Shown one piece after another: positions 18,413 through 26,332 of a stretch of 64,000 nucleotides of DNA. Positions within the stretch are counted from its first letter, which is position 1; the number at the start of each line of letters is the position of its first letter. Made by a program: the position numbers and the translations under genes. Source of the DNA: an uncultured Prevotellaceae bacterium (lineage in GTDB: Bacteria > Bacteroidota > Bacteroidia > Bacteroidales > Bacteroidaceae). A model generated the notes under the pieces. It worked only from the letters and a program-made list of their open reading frames with translations, was not told the DNA's origin and did no database searches. The stretch is from positions 33,812-97,811 of the forward strand of contig CACWLC010000003.1 of NCBI GenBank assembly GCA_902761605.1. The letters run 5' to 3'.

Positions 18413-19861
18413 ATGAAAAACAATAACCAAACCAACGCTTTTGTGCAGAAGAGCATCATTGTCGGTGACTTCATCCTGCTTAACCTGATATTGCTTCTGT
18501 TTGCCCGGTACCATTGGAGAATAGGGATATGGGAAGAGAACGAGTTGGAGGTGTTTACACTGATTGCTAACCTGGCGTTGGTTATCAGCCAGATGCGCTT
18601 TTCACCGATTATCCACAAACGTCTTGTGGGAGCGGGTGATGTGTTGCAAAGAATTATTGGTCTGACAGCCTTACACGCTATCGTAGGATATCTTATCCTG
18701 AAGATTATAGACTACGACCTACCTGTGGGATGGCTGATAGGGGAAATCAACACGGTATTCTTTGTATCACTACTCTTTAAGAGACTGTTGGAGCGCTGGG
18801 TTATACGTCTGTATCGTGAGGCGGGCAGGAACACACGTATGGTAACGCTGGTGGGTTCTGACATAGAATTGGTGAACATCTACAGAAAGTTGATAGATGA
18901 TGCGACATTGGGATACAAAGTGCTTGGATATTATGGTGACGACAAGCTGATAGAGACAATTGAGAAGGTAGAGAGAGAGGAAAAAATAAACCTGTCGGCA
19001 CTGAAGAACCTGGAGCGGAAGGGCTCAGTTGAGGATTTGTTAGCCGCAATGGGCCGTCATGAGGACCTGCAACTGGGTGATGAGCTTTATGTCTGCCTGT
19101 CGCGAAAGGATCGTGACGTGATTAAGAAACTGTCAAGATATTGTGACTATAAGGTGGTGAGATTCTTTTATGTTCCTATATCAGTGGAGTCCATCGGTCT
19201 GAACCTGAAACGCGAGTTGATGGACGACATCGAGGTTTATACGACTTATGAGATCCCGTTGCAGAATATGGGTAATAGGATATTGAAGCGTACATTCGAT
19301 ATCGTGTTCTCGTTGTTCTTCCTGATTCCGACAGCTCTGATGTTCCCGTTTATCTGGCTGATAATCAAGATACAGAGTCCGGGACCAATCTTCTTCAAAC
19401 AGGCCAGGACGGGTATCGACGGCAAGACATTTATGATGCTGAAGTTCCGCTCCATGCATGTGAATGCTGATGCAGACAAGGTGCAGGCTACGAAGGACGA
19501 CCCGAGAAAATATCCGTTCGGTAACTTTATGCGCAAGTCGAACATCGACGAGCTGCCACAGTTTCTTAATGTGCTGCGTGGGGATATGAGCTTTGTGGGC
19601 CCCAGACCTCACATGCTGGCACATACCGAACAGTATTCGGCACTGATTTCCAAGTATATGGTACGCCACTTCGTGAAACCCGGTCTGACGGGTTGGGCTC
19701 AGGTGACGGGATTCCGTGGCGAGACGAAGGAGCTGTGGCAGATGGAAGGGCGCGTGAAGCGTGACATCTGGTATATGGAGCACTGGAGCATCTGGCTGGA
19801 TATCCGCATTATATGGATGACGTTTAAGACAATCTTTGTTCATGACGAGAACGCGTACTAA
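18413..19861 (+). CDS. Undecaprenyl-phosphate sugar phosphotransferase (WcaJ/WbaP family)
   Basis: Polyprenyl-phosphate hexose-1-phosphate transferase expected to start repeat-unit synthesis on undecaprenyl phosphate. The 482-residue product has about four N-terminal membrane helices, a central Rossmann-like region (VTLVGSDIELVNIYRKL) and, from about residue 285, the catalytic domain: LKRTFDIVFSLFFLIPTAL (membrane hairpin), KFRSMHVNADAD, SNIDELPQFLNVLRGDMSFV and GPRPHM. Upstream lies an unusually good purine-rich ribosome-binding sequence (GGGGGAGG about 8 bases before the ATG), rare for this phylum. The gene looks more GC-rich than the glycosyltransferases before it. It overlaps the next gene's start by about 20 bp. 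Confidence 0.9.
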   Translation: MKNNNQTNAFVQKSIIVGDFILLNLILLLFARYHWRIGIWEENELEVFTLIANLALVISQMRFSPIIHKRLVGAGDVLQRIIGLTALHAIVGYLILKIIDYDLPVGWLIGEINTVFFVSLLFKRLLERWVIRLYREAGRNTRMVTLVGSDIELVNIYRKLIDDATLGYKVLGYYGDDKLIETIEKVEREEKINLSALKNLERKGSVEDLLAAMGRHEDLQLGDELYVCLSRKDRDVIKKLSRYCDYKVVRFFYVPISVESIGLNLKRELMDDIEVYTTYEIPLQNMGNRILKRTFDIVFSLFFLIPTALMFPFIWLIIKIQSPGPIFFKQARTGIDGKTFMMLKFRSMHVNADADKVQATKDDPRKYPFGNFMRKSNIDELPQFLNVLRGDMSFVGPRPHMLAHTEQYSALISKYMVRHFVKPGLTGWAQVTGFRGETKELWQMEGRVKRDIWYMEHWSIWLDIRIIWMTFKTIFVHDENAY

Positions 19862-21773
19862 ATTTGGTTCAAGGTTCATGGTTTTCCTCATGTTCTTCAT
19901 GGGCATGGTGGAAACCCAGGCGCAGGTGTTTGAAGTGGATTCACTGAGCGGTGGAATCACGGATTCACGAAAGGATGGAAGGGCGACGGAGAATGTCATT
20001 GTGGCGGATGGGTTCTGGAAGAACTGGTTCGTGCAGATGGGGCTGGACATGACGTTACAGAATCCTTATGGATATGATTTCTCAAAGGTGTTTCCTAATG
20101 GTAAGTCGTTCGGACTGGACCTGGCTGTAGGTAAATGGTTCTCGCATCAGGTGGGTGTCAGAGGAAAGTTTAATTGGGAAAATAAGTTGCCGCTGCTGAA
20201 GAATGACCATGCAAACTGGTTGGCTCCGTTTGATCAGCCGGGGGTGAATAGAGAGAAGGGTGGATATATCGCGCTATATGGCGATGTACTGTTTAATCTG
20301 CATAACCTGTTTGGACCGTATCGGGCTGACAGGACGTGGAATGCGAGTCTGTATCCGAGAATCGGTGTGAACTATAACTTCGGAGTGAAGAAGGGTGCAC
20401 TGAATGCGGGAATTGGATTGATGAACACGTATAGGATCAACGACCGATGGAGCGTGTATGGGGATATTGCGTATATCATGACAGGAAGCGGATTCGTAGG
20501 GACAGAATCGAAGGCTGATACTGGAACGGGAAGTAACTCGAATGGATACCTTACTTTCGGTATTGGCGCACATATAACACTGGGCCCACACATGGGGACT
20601 CCACACATGGGGACTGGCTCATCTGTGCGTAGCTTTGCGGAGCACAGTGTGCCTGTCCCCGTGTGTGGTGTGCTGACGACCGGAATCTGGGACAACTGGT
20701 TCGTACAGGTTGGAGCGGACATGAGTCTGATGAATCCATATGGATGTAATTTCTCGAAGGTGATACCTAAGGGAATGACATTCGGACTGAATGGAGCATT
20801 AGGTAAGTGGTTTACTCCGGAGTTCGGATTGAAGGCCCGGGTGCAGTGGGATAATGGACTGATACCGAATAATGGATTGGAGTGGGTACCACCGGTGGAT
20901 GACCCGAAACAGAATTATAAGAAGGGTGGTCTGGCGGCAGTATCGCTGGATGCAATGTTGAATCTCACGAATGTGATTGCAGGGTATGACCCATCGCGGA
21001 AGTGGGAGACATCGGCTTATCTGAGAATGGGAATCATCACACAGTTTGTTGAGGGGTCTGGATCTCCGCTTGCAGGTATTGGCTTGGAAGAGACATATCG
21101 GCTGAATGACAGGTTGAGCTTGTTTGGGGCAGTGGGTTATCAGGTGACCACGAGCGAGGGTATGGGCGTAAGTACTACAGGTATGGATGTGGCTGCAGGT
21201 ACGAATGGATTCTTTGATATTGACTTCGGGATACGATACGAGTTGGGTAGGAATGGGTTTGCACACAGGGGACAGGCACCCAGTGCTTCGCAAAACTACG
21301 CACAGATGAGCCAGATTCCCGAGCAAAGCTCGCCTACCCGTAGCCTTTCCCCGTGTGCGGGACATAACTGGCCGAGGTTTGCGGTGAATACGATAGCATC
21401 GGTCGGTGTGGCTTATGTGGGTAAGACGGCACTGAAGGCGATGGTAAAGGAGGAGAGACCGGACCATTCGGACAATAAGTCGTTTCCGTCGGGACATGCA
21501 GCTATGGCTTTCGCTGCTGCAAGGTCGATTGATAAGGAGTTCCGTCGGGAGTCAATATGGATTCCGATAGCGGGATATGCTGCAGCTACGGCTGTAGGTA
21601 TAGAGCGTGTGACCAGTGACCGTCATCACTGGTATGATGTGGTGGCTGGAGCAGCCTTGGGTGTTGGCTCGGCTGAGTTGACTTGGTGGCTGAGTGATAA
21701 GTTACTCGGAAAAGGAAGTAATGTTGCTGTAAGTACTTCGGGTAATACTGTTGATGTGACGTATAACTTCTGA
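19842..21773 (+). CDS. Two tandem outer-membrane barrel-like domains fused to a PAP2 phosphatase
   Basis: A 643-residue secreted fusion. A signal peptide (core MVFLMFFMGMVETQAQ) is followed by two homologous beta-rich domains, about residues 60-220 and 280-460; each begins NWFVQ(M/V)G.DM.L.NPYG..FSKV, continues FGL..A.GKWF, and ends with repeats like YR(I/L)NDR.S(V/L)(Y/F)G..(A/G)Y. Linkers are Ser/Pro/Gly-rich and are made by REP-like palindromes (see repeats). From about residue 505 comes a type-2 phosphatidic-acid phosphatase domain with all three motifs: KAMVKEERP, FPSGHA, and ERVTSDRHHWYD (R-x5-H-x3-D). Likely substrate: a phosphorylated lipid or isoprenoid carrier, by analogy; not shown. 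I use ATG 19842; ATG 19878 is an alternative still giving a signal peptide. It closes the polysaccharide cluster. Confidence 0.8.
   Translation: MTRTRTKFGSRFMVFLMFFMGMVETQAQVFEVDSLSGGITDSRKDGRATENVIVADGFWKNWFVQMGLDMTLQNPYGYDFSKVFPNGKSFGLDLAVGKWFSHQVGVRGKFNWENKLPLLKNDHANWLAPFDQPGVNREKGGYIALYGDVLFNLHNLFGPYRADRTWNASLYPRIGVNYNFGVKKGALNAGIGLMNTYRINDRWSVYGDIAYIMTGSGFVGTESKADTGTGSNSNGYLTFGIGAHITLGPHMGTPHMGTGSSVRSFAEHSVPVPVCGVLTTGIWDNWFVQVGADMSLMNPYGCNFSKVIPKGMTFGLNGALGKWFTPEFGLKARVQWDNGLIPNNGLEWVPPVDDPKQNYKKGGLAAVSLDAMLNLTNVIAGYDPSRKWETSAYLRMGIITQFVEGSGSPLAGIGLEETYRLNDRLSLFGAVGYQVTTSEGMGVSTTGMDVAAGTNGFFDIDFGIRYELGRNGFAHRGQAPSASQNYAQMSQIPEQSSPTRSLSPCAGHNWPRFAVNTIASVGVAYVGKTALKAMVKEERPDHSDNKSFPSGHAAMAFAAARSIDKEFRRESIWIPIAGYAAATAVGIERVTSDRHHWYDVVAGAALGVGSAELTWWLSDKLLGKGSNVAVSTSGNTVDVTYNF
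20586..20615 (+). repeat. 15-bp tandem duplication inside the barrel-PAP2 gene
   Basis: CCACACATGGGGACT occurs twice without a gap (20586-20600 and 20601-20615) and encodes the repeated peptide HMGTP/HMGTG. It overlaps the 5' arm of the palindrome below, so one arm has been duplicated in frame. Confidence 0.9.
20601..20668 (+). repeat. REP-like palindrome, copy A, in the first interdomain linker
   Basis: The arms CCACACATGGGGAC (20601-20614) and GTCCCCGTGTGTGG (20655-20668) are inverted complements with one mismatch, enclosing a second inner palindrome-like core. The core 20614-20660 matches the reverse complement of 21268-21314 at 43 of 47 positions. The GGGGACTGGC...GTGCCTGTCCCC pattern resembles elements mobilised by REP-associated transposases (RAYTs); none is present in the window. 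It is read through in frame. Confidence 0.85.
21261..21361 (-). repeat. REP-like palindrome, copy B (inverted relative to copy A), in the second linker
   Basis: Positions 21268-21314, read on the minus strand, match copy A at 43 of 47 bases. The flanks GCACACAGGGGAC (21261-21273) and CCCCGTGTGCGGG (about 21349-21361) are near inverted repeats. The copy lies exactly between the second barrel-like domain and the PAP2 domain and is translated in frame as a Ser/Gln/Pro-rich linker. Confidence 0.82.
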
Positions 21774-21833
21774 CATTTGGAAAACGGTATCCAAAGAATA
21801 GTTCTATAGATCATAGTTTTTATAAACGCGTTG

Positions 21834-21856
21834 ATTAACAAATTAACAAATTAACA
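21834..21856. repeat. 8-bp microrepeat (ATTAACAA)x3
   Basis: ATTAACA recurs at 21834, 21842 and 21850, a perfect 8-base period, just after the barrel-PAP2 gene. It is one of several AT-rich periodic spacers at gene junctions in this window. Confidence 0.85.
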
Positions 21857-21875
21857 TTTTTCTCAAGGACTAAAA

Positions 21876-21940
21876 ATTTGCGACCACGAGGAGGAAAATT
21901 TTGCAACCACGAGGAGGAAAATTTTGCAACCACGAGGTGA
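21876..21940. repeat. 23-bp tandem repeat, about three copies
   Basis: The unit CCACGAGGAGGAAAATTTTG plus CAA repeats with a 23-base period (CCACGAGG at 21884, 21907 and 21930). The last copy is degenerate. It lies directly before a strong terminator in the 384-bp gap between the polysaccharide cluster and menB. No reading frame is visible in it. Confidence 0.9.
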
Positions 21941-21945
21941 AACGT

Positions 21946-21979
21946 AAAAAAGGTCGGTGCTTAGGCATCGGCCTTTTTT
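21946..21979 (+). terminator. Rho-independent terminator after the polysaccharide cluster
   Basis: Stem AAAAAAGGTCGGTGC / GCATCGGCCTTTTTT with loop TTAG and a T-run; two G-T wobbles. It can end transcription from the left-hand cluster and, because the stem carries A and T runs on both sides, may work in both directions. Confidence 0.85.
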
Positions 21980-21982
21980 GTT

Positions 21983-22063
21983 TGTCATCTCGACCGAAGT
22001 GGTTTGTCATCTCGATTAAGCGAAGCGCATGGAGAGATCCCTCGACAAGCTCGGGATGACAGA
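21983..22063. repeat. REP-like intergenic element (GTCATCTCGA / TCGGGATGAC)
   Basis: Two direct copies of TTTGTCATCTCGA (21981 and 22003) are followed by the inverted complement TCGGGATGACA (22051-22061), with AGCGAAGCG and GGAGAGATCCCTCGACAAGC between. This is the form of a short interspersed palindromic repeat widespread in bacterial genomes. Any reading frame through it (a longer menB start) is an artefact. Confidence 0.8.
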
Positions 22064-22130
22064 GGGGGGTGATGTTAAAATGTTAAATGTTAAATCAAGG
22101 ATATTTCATTGTTTTTTGGGATATTATAGG

Positions 22131-22138
22131 TATTTTTG
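22131..22138 (+). promoter_or_regulatory. menB promoter, -7 box TATTTTTG
   Basis: TATTTTTG fits the Bacteroidota -7 consensus TAnnTTTG, followed by CAG. It lies 20 bp before the menB ATG at 22158 and downstream of any longer start, so it also fixes that start. No clear -33 TTTG at 20 nt. Confidence 0.65.
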
Positions 22139-22157
22139 CAGAAAAATTGAAAGAGAT

Positions 22158-23015
22158 ATGGAAAAACGAGTTTGGAAACAGATTAGGGAGTTTAAGGAGA
22201 TATTGTTTGAGGAGTATAACGGTATCGCGAAGATCACCATCAACCGTGCGAGATATCGTAATGCCTTTACACCAAAGACCACATGGGAGTTGAGTCAGGC
22301 ATTCTCGATGTGCAGGGAGATGCAGAATATCAGCGTGGTGCTGTTGACGGGTGCCATGAGTGAGGTGCCTGAGGGTAAGACACTGGCTGACGTGAAGCAT
22401 GCCTTCTGTTCTGGTGGTGACATGCACGTGAAGGGTCGTGGAGGATATGTTGACGAGGAGGGAGTGCCACGTCTGAGTGTGCTCGACGTGCAGATGCAGA
22501 TACGCAGACTGCCAAAGCCGGTGATTGCTATGGTGAATGGTTATGCCATCGGTGGAGGACATGTGTTGCATCTGGTGTGCGACCTGACCATTGCATCTGA
22601 GAACGCCATCTTCGGCCAGACAGGACCTAAGGTGGGAAGCTTTGATGCTGGATTCGGCTCTTCGTATCTGGCGAGGATTGTAGGTCAGAAGAAGGCCCGA
22701 GAGATATGGTTCCTGTGCAGACAGTATACTGCCAAGGAGGCTGAGGAGATGGGAATGGTGAACAAGGTGGTGCCTATCGAGAGACTTGAAGATGAGTGTG
22801 TGGAGTGGGCAGAGATAATGATGGAACGTTCGCCACTGGCATTGCGTATGATCAAGGCAGGACTGAATGCAGAGCTCGACGGACAGGCTGGAATACAGGA
22901 ACTGGCTGGTGACTGCACGATGCTATACTACTTCCTTGATGAAGCCCAAGAGGGTGGCAAGGCTTTCCTGGAAAAACGCAAACCCGACTTTAAGAAATAT
23001 CCTAAACTGCCATGA
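22158..23015 (+). CDS. menB: 1,4-dihydroxy-2-naphthoyl-CoA synthase
   Basis: Crotonase-family enzyme that closes the naphthoate ring: o-succinylbenzoyl-CoA to 1,4-dihydroxy-2-naphthoyl-CoA in menaquinone synthesis, in the cytoplasm. The 285-residue product has the MenB hallmarks [49 protein letters not shown] and [16 protein letters not shown]. Length fits the family. The start at 22158 is preferred because an upstream in-frame start at 22029 would translate the REP element and lies before the promoter. It overlaps menC by 4 bp (ATGA). menD and menF, often adjacent, are not upstream here. Confidence 0.95.
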   Translation: MEKRVWKQIREFKEILFEEYNGIAKITINRARYRNAFTPKTTWELSQAFSMCREMQNISVVLLTGAMSEVPEGKTLADVKHAFCSGGDMHVKGRGGYVDEEGVPRLSVLDVQMQIRRLPKPVIAMVNGYAIGGGHVLHLVCDLTIASENAIFGQTGPKVGSFDAGFGSSYLARIVGQKKAREIWFLCRQYTAKEAEEMGMVNKVVPIERLEDECVEWAEIMMERSPLALRMIKAGLNAELDGQAGIQELAGDCTMLYYFLDEAQEGGKAFLEKRKPDFKKYPKLP

Positions 23016-24046
23016 AATACGAGATAGAAAAACGAACTCTGCATTTTAAGCAGCCGGCGGGGACGTCGAGAGGGGTGTATACAACCAGGAAGATATGGCT
23101 GGTAGAGCTGTCGGACGGTGAACGACAGGGAGTGGGAGAGTGTGCGCCATTGCCTGACCTGAGCTGTGATGCGATGGAGGATGGAAGGTATGAGATGCTG
23201 CTTGAAAAATTCTGTCAGCGACTCTGTGAGACAGGCGAGATAGACTATGAGGCGATGAGAGACTACCCCTCGATGCTCTTTGGATTAGAGACAGCATTGA
23301 GAGATGTAAGAGGTAAGAAGGAAAATGGAAGATGTATCCTCTTCGATACGGCATTCAGCAGGGGCGAAGTAGGTATCCCCATCAACGGTCTCGTGTGGAT
23401 GGGAAACTACGATGAGATGCTCCAGCGCATGGAGGAGAAACTGGAGAAAGGTTTCAGATGCGTAAAACTGAAGATTGGCGCCATCGACTTCGACAAGGAA
23501 CTGGATCTGATAAAGCGGATAAGAGACAGATTCTCTTTCCACGAGGTAGAGTTGCGGGTGGATGCCAACGGGGCATTCAAATATGACGAGGCTCTGTATA
23601 AGCTCGAGCTACTATCGCAATATAATATCCACAGTATCGAACAGCCCATCAAACAAGGACAGTGGGCGTTTATGGCTGAACTCTGCAGGGAGTCGCCACT
23701 GCCTATCGCTCTCGACGAAGAACTGATAGGAGTGAACGACAAAGAGATGAAAAGCCACATGCTTAACATCATCAAACCACGATATATCATCCTTAAGCCA
23801 TCGCTTCATGGAGGCATGATGGGTTGCAGGGAGTGGATAGACATAGCAAAGGAGATGGGTATCGGCTCGTGGATAACGTCAGCTTTGGAGAGTAATGTCG
23901 GACTGAATGCTATCGCACAGTTTGCATCCGACGTGTATGGCGATAACATCACCATGCCGCAAGGCTTAGGTACTGGACAATTGTTTACAGACAATATCGA
24001 TATGGGTTTAGACATAATAAAAGACAGAATAATATTAAAGACATAG
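23012..24046 (+). CDS. menC: o-Succinylbenzoate synthase
   Basis: Enolase-superfamily dehydratase converting SHCHC to o-succinylbenzoate. The 344-residue product shows the family residues: the lysine pair in FRCVKLKIG near residue 150, the metal ligands in RVDANGAF near 185 and DEELIG near 238, and the second catalytic lysine in ILKPSLHGG near 263. It is translationally coupled to menB (4-bp overlap) and is followed by menE after 7 bp. Confidence 0.93.
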   Translation: MKYEIEKRTLHFKQPAGTSRGVYTTRKIWLVELSDGERQGVGECAPLPDLSCDAMEDGRYEMLLEKFCQRLCETGEIDYEAMRDYPSMLFGLETALRDVRGKKENGRCILFDTAFSRGEVGIPINGLVWMGNYDEMLQRMEEKLEKGFRCVKLKIGAIDFDKELDLIKRIRDRFSFHEVELRVDANGAFKYDEALYKLELLSQYNIHSIEQPIKQGQWAFMAELCRESPLPIALDEELIGVNDKEMKSHMLNIIKPRYIILKPSLHGGMMGCREWIDIAKEMGIGSWITSALESNVGLNAIAQFASDVYGDNITMPQGLGTGQLFTDNIDMGLDIIKDRIILKT

Positions 24047-24053
24047 TAACAGA

Positions 24054-25013
24054 ATGTCTTTAGAAGAGTTTTTGTTGGAATGGAGAAGTGACAGTCCTTA
24101 TGTCGAGGTGAAGACCAGCGGGAGTACTGGGGAGCCGAAAAGGATGATGGTCGAGAAACGCAGGATGATGAATTCGGCCAGGATAACATGTGACTTCCTG
24201 GGACTGAAACCAGGCGATACTGCCTTGCTATGTATGAGTCTGGACTATATCGCAGGAAAAATGATGGTGGTACGATCAATAGAGCGTAACCTCAAACTGA
24301 TAACCGTTGAACCATCAGGTCATCCGCTGGCAGAAGACTCTAAATACGATCTGGTCGCGATGGTACCAATGCAGGTGTATAACTCATTGCAGGTGCCTGA
24401 AGAAAAGGAGAGACTGATGCAGATAAAACACCTGATTATCGGTGGGGGAGCTATAGATGAGTCAATGGAAGAGGAACTCAGGGACTTTCCTAATGCCGTA
24501 TGGAGTACATACGGTATGACAGAGACACTGTCGCATATCGCACTGAGACGATTGAACGGCAAGGAAGCATCTGAATGGTATGAGCCTTTTCCAAGTGTGA
24601 AGGTGAGACTGAATGAAGAGGGATGTCTGGTGATTGATGCTCCTGAGGTATGCGAAGAGACATTGGTGACGAATGATATTGCAGAGATTGAAGCCTCAGG
24701 GAGGAGGTTCAGGATACTTGGCAGAAAAGATAATGTGATTTGCTCTGGCGGGATAAAGATCCGGACAGAAGAGGTAGAGAGAACGCTTAAACCTTATCTC
24801 GATGCTCCATACATGATCAGCAAGAGACCTGACCCAAAGTTTGGTGAGATAGTAGTGCTGTTGACTGAGGGCGATATCAGTGATGCGCGCGAAGCTTGTG
24901 AGAGGATATTACCAAAGTATCAGCAGCCGAAAGATTACTTAAGAGTGGATAGAATCCCACTAACAGAAACAGGCAAGCCCGCCCGCAAAGAGGCTGAGAA
25001 ATTAGCTTTGTAG
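24054..25013 (+). CDS. menE: o-Succinylbenzoate-CoA ligase, short form
   Basis: Adenylate-forming (ANL) enzyme that activates o-succinylbenzoate with CoA. The 319-residue product is short for the superfamily (about 450-500 is usual), as is common for MenE in Bacteroidota. Visible motifs: TSGSTGEPKRMMVEK (P-loop, residue 22 on), WSTYGMTETLSH (near 150), and the hinge and C-terminal domain motifs ILGRKDNVICSGGIKI and LTETGKPAR with the catalytic lysine. The N-terminal subdomain seems reduced. It completes menBCE. Confidence 0.88.
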   Translation: MSLEEFLLEWRSDSPYVEVKTSGSTGEPKRMMVEKRRMMNSARITCDFLGLKPGDTALLCMSLDYIAGKMMVVRSIERNLKLITVEPSGHPLAEDSKYDLVAMVPMQVYNSLQVPEEKERLMQIKHLIIGGGAIDESMEEELRDFPNAVWSTYGMTETLSHIALRRLNGKEASEWYEPFPSVKVRLNEEGCLVIDAPEVCEETLVTNDIAEIEASGRRFRILGRKDNVICSGGIKIRTEEVERTLKPYLDAPYMISKRPDPKFGEIVVLLTEGDISDAREACERILPKYQQPKDYLRVDRIPLTETGKPARKEAEKLAL

Positions 25014-25035
25014 GATAGGATGATGGAAAAGAAGA

Positions 25036-25065
25036 GGTGCAGCTGCTCTCACGAGTAACTGCACC
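25036..25065. other. Stem-loop between menE and aroB
   Basis: GGTGCAG (25036-25042) pairs with CTGCACC (25059-25065), with partial pairing in the loop. On the minus strand it is followed by CTCTTCTTTTCC, so it may be a weak terminator of aroB. It could also serve menE; the plus side lacks a T-run. Confidence 0.45.
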
Positions 25066-25117
25066 AATTAGTTAGTAATATGATTAGGTCATTGTCTAAG
25101 TTGATTGGAGTGTGGAT

Positions 25118-26170
25118 CTAACACTCCCGATAAAAATCGAGAGCCTCGTAGATGTCTTGTTTTGAGGCAGTCTGATTTATTCTTATGTCTCCGATGCCAC
25201 CAAGCAAGGTGAAGTTGATGATGCCTGCCACGTTCTTCTTGTCGTGGGTCATCAGCTCCAACAGAGTGGGGTAGTCATCGCAGGTGATAGTCATCTTACC
25301 ATAGTGCTCCTTTATGAAGTTTACCGTCTGGTGCATCTTGTCTGAAGGAAAGCCGGTCTTTATGGCACTCAGATAGAGTTCGCATATCAGTCCCCATGCA
25401 ACGGCATAGCCATGAAGTACGGGCTTATGCTCTAAGGCATACGACTCGAAGGCATGACCAATGGTATGTCCCAGATTCAGGGCTTTGCGGATGCCTTTCT
25501 CTGTGGGGTCTTCTGTCACGATGCGTTGTTTTACGGCTACACTGTCAGCCAGCATGCGCTGGAGTCTGGAGAACTCTAAACTCTCAATTCTAAACTCTAA
25601 AAGCTCTGCCCACATCTCTTCGTTGGAGATAAGTCCATGTTTGAGCATCTCAGCATAGCCGGAGAGGATATTCTCGCTGTCGAGAGTGCGAAGGAAAGGT
25701 GTGTGGAGGATAACGCTCGAGGCATTATTGAAGACACCTATCTCGTTCTTCAGTCCACGGAAGTTGATGCCCGTCTTTCCGCCTACAGAAGCATCGACCA
25801 TCGCCAGAAGTGTTGTGGGGATGTTGATATAGTTGATGCCACGCTTGAAGGTAGAGGCAGCAAAGCCTCCAAGGTCTGTAACCATTCCTCCGCCTATATT
25901 TATTAATAAGGTGTGACGTGTGGCACCTCCCTGACCCAGCTCTTCCCATACGTGGGAGAGAGATTCGAGGTTCTTGTTTGTGTCGGAAGCACCAATGACA
26001 ATCGTCTTTGCTCCCTCCAGACAAGGGAATGCAGCAACAAGGGGCAGACAGAGCTTCTCTGTGTTCTCATCGGTGAGGATGAAGATCCTGTCGCGCTCAC
26101 ATTCGCTTACTGCTTCTGCCAGCGTCGCCTCCAGTTTGTCGGCTATCAATACCTTCTGTTGACTCATCAT
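25118..26170 (-). CDS. aroB: 3-Dehydroquinate synthase
   Basis: Second enzyme of the shikimate pathway: DAHP to 3-dehydroquinate, NAD- and Zn-dependent. The 350-residue product shows GGGMVTDLGGFAAS (NAD site), TTLLAMVDASVGGKTGINF, KNEIGVF, and LNLGHTIGHAFE, which holds metal-binding histidines. Length fits the family. It converges with menE. Chorismate from this pathway feeds menaquinone as well as aromatic amino acids, though AroB and MenBCE are convergently transcribed here. Two ATGs at 26170 and 26167 are both possible starts. Confidence 0.95.
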   Translation of the reverse strand: MMSQQKVLIADKLEATLAEAVSECERDRIFILTDENTEKLCLPLVAAFPCLEGAKTIVIGASDTNKNLESLSHVWEELGQGGATRHTLLINIGGGMVTDLGGFAASTFKRGINYINIPTTLLAMVDASVGGKTGINFRGLKNEIGVFNNASSVILHTPFLRTLDSENILSGYAEMLKHGLISNEEMWAELLEFRIESLEFSRLQRMLADSVAVKQRIVTEDPTEKGIRKALNLGHTIGHAFESYALEHKPVLHGYAVAWGLICELYLSAIKTGFPSDKMHQTVNFIKEHYGKMTITCDDYPTLLELMTHDKKNVAGIINFTLLGGIGDIRINQTASKQDIYEALDFYREC

Positions 26171-26198
26171 TATAACGGCAAGGTTTTAATTTTGATTG

Positions 26199-26206
26199 CA
26201 AAGGTA
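26199..26206 (-). promoter_or_regulatory. aroB promoter, -7 box TACCTTTG
   Basis: On the minus strand TACCTTTG is followed by CAATC, a good match to the Bacteroidota -7 consensus; the start codon is 29 bp further on. The -33 box is not obvious at 20 nt. Confidence 0.7.
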
Positions 26207-26332
26207 ACTTAATTTTTTTGAAATCTAATGCAAAATGTCAAATAATTGTAAGAAATACCCTTATTTTTTTCAAAACCATTAAACTTTCCGTAGATTATTA
26301 CGTCAAAAAGGCAAAAATTCATAAACATAAAA

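Noticed and set aside
19181-20050. A 289-codon open frame on the minus strand across the sugar transferase and barrel gene
   Set aside because: It is antisense to two well-supported genes, with Cys/His/Arg-rich composition typical of shadow frames and no family features.
20601-21361. CRISPR-like or phage attachment interpretation of the inverted palindromes
   Set aside because: Only two copies, inverted, coding and in frame; no spacers, cas genes or integrase.
22029-22157. Upstream in-frame start for menB giving 43 more residues
   Set aside because: It translates the REP element and begins before the -7 box at 22131; MenB homologues begin near the ATG at 22158.
26171-26332. Promoter for the outer-membrane barrel gene
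   Set aside because: No TAnnTTTG box with adequate spacing was found on the plus strand in this gap.
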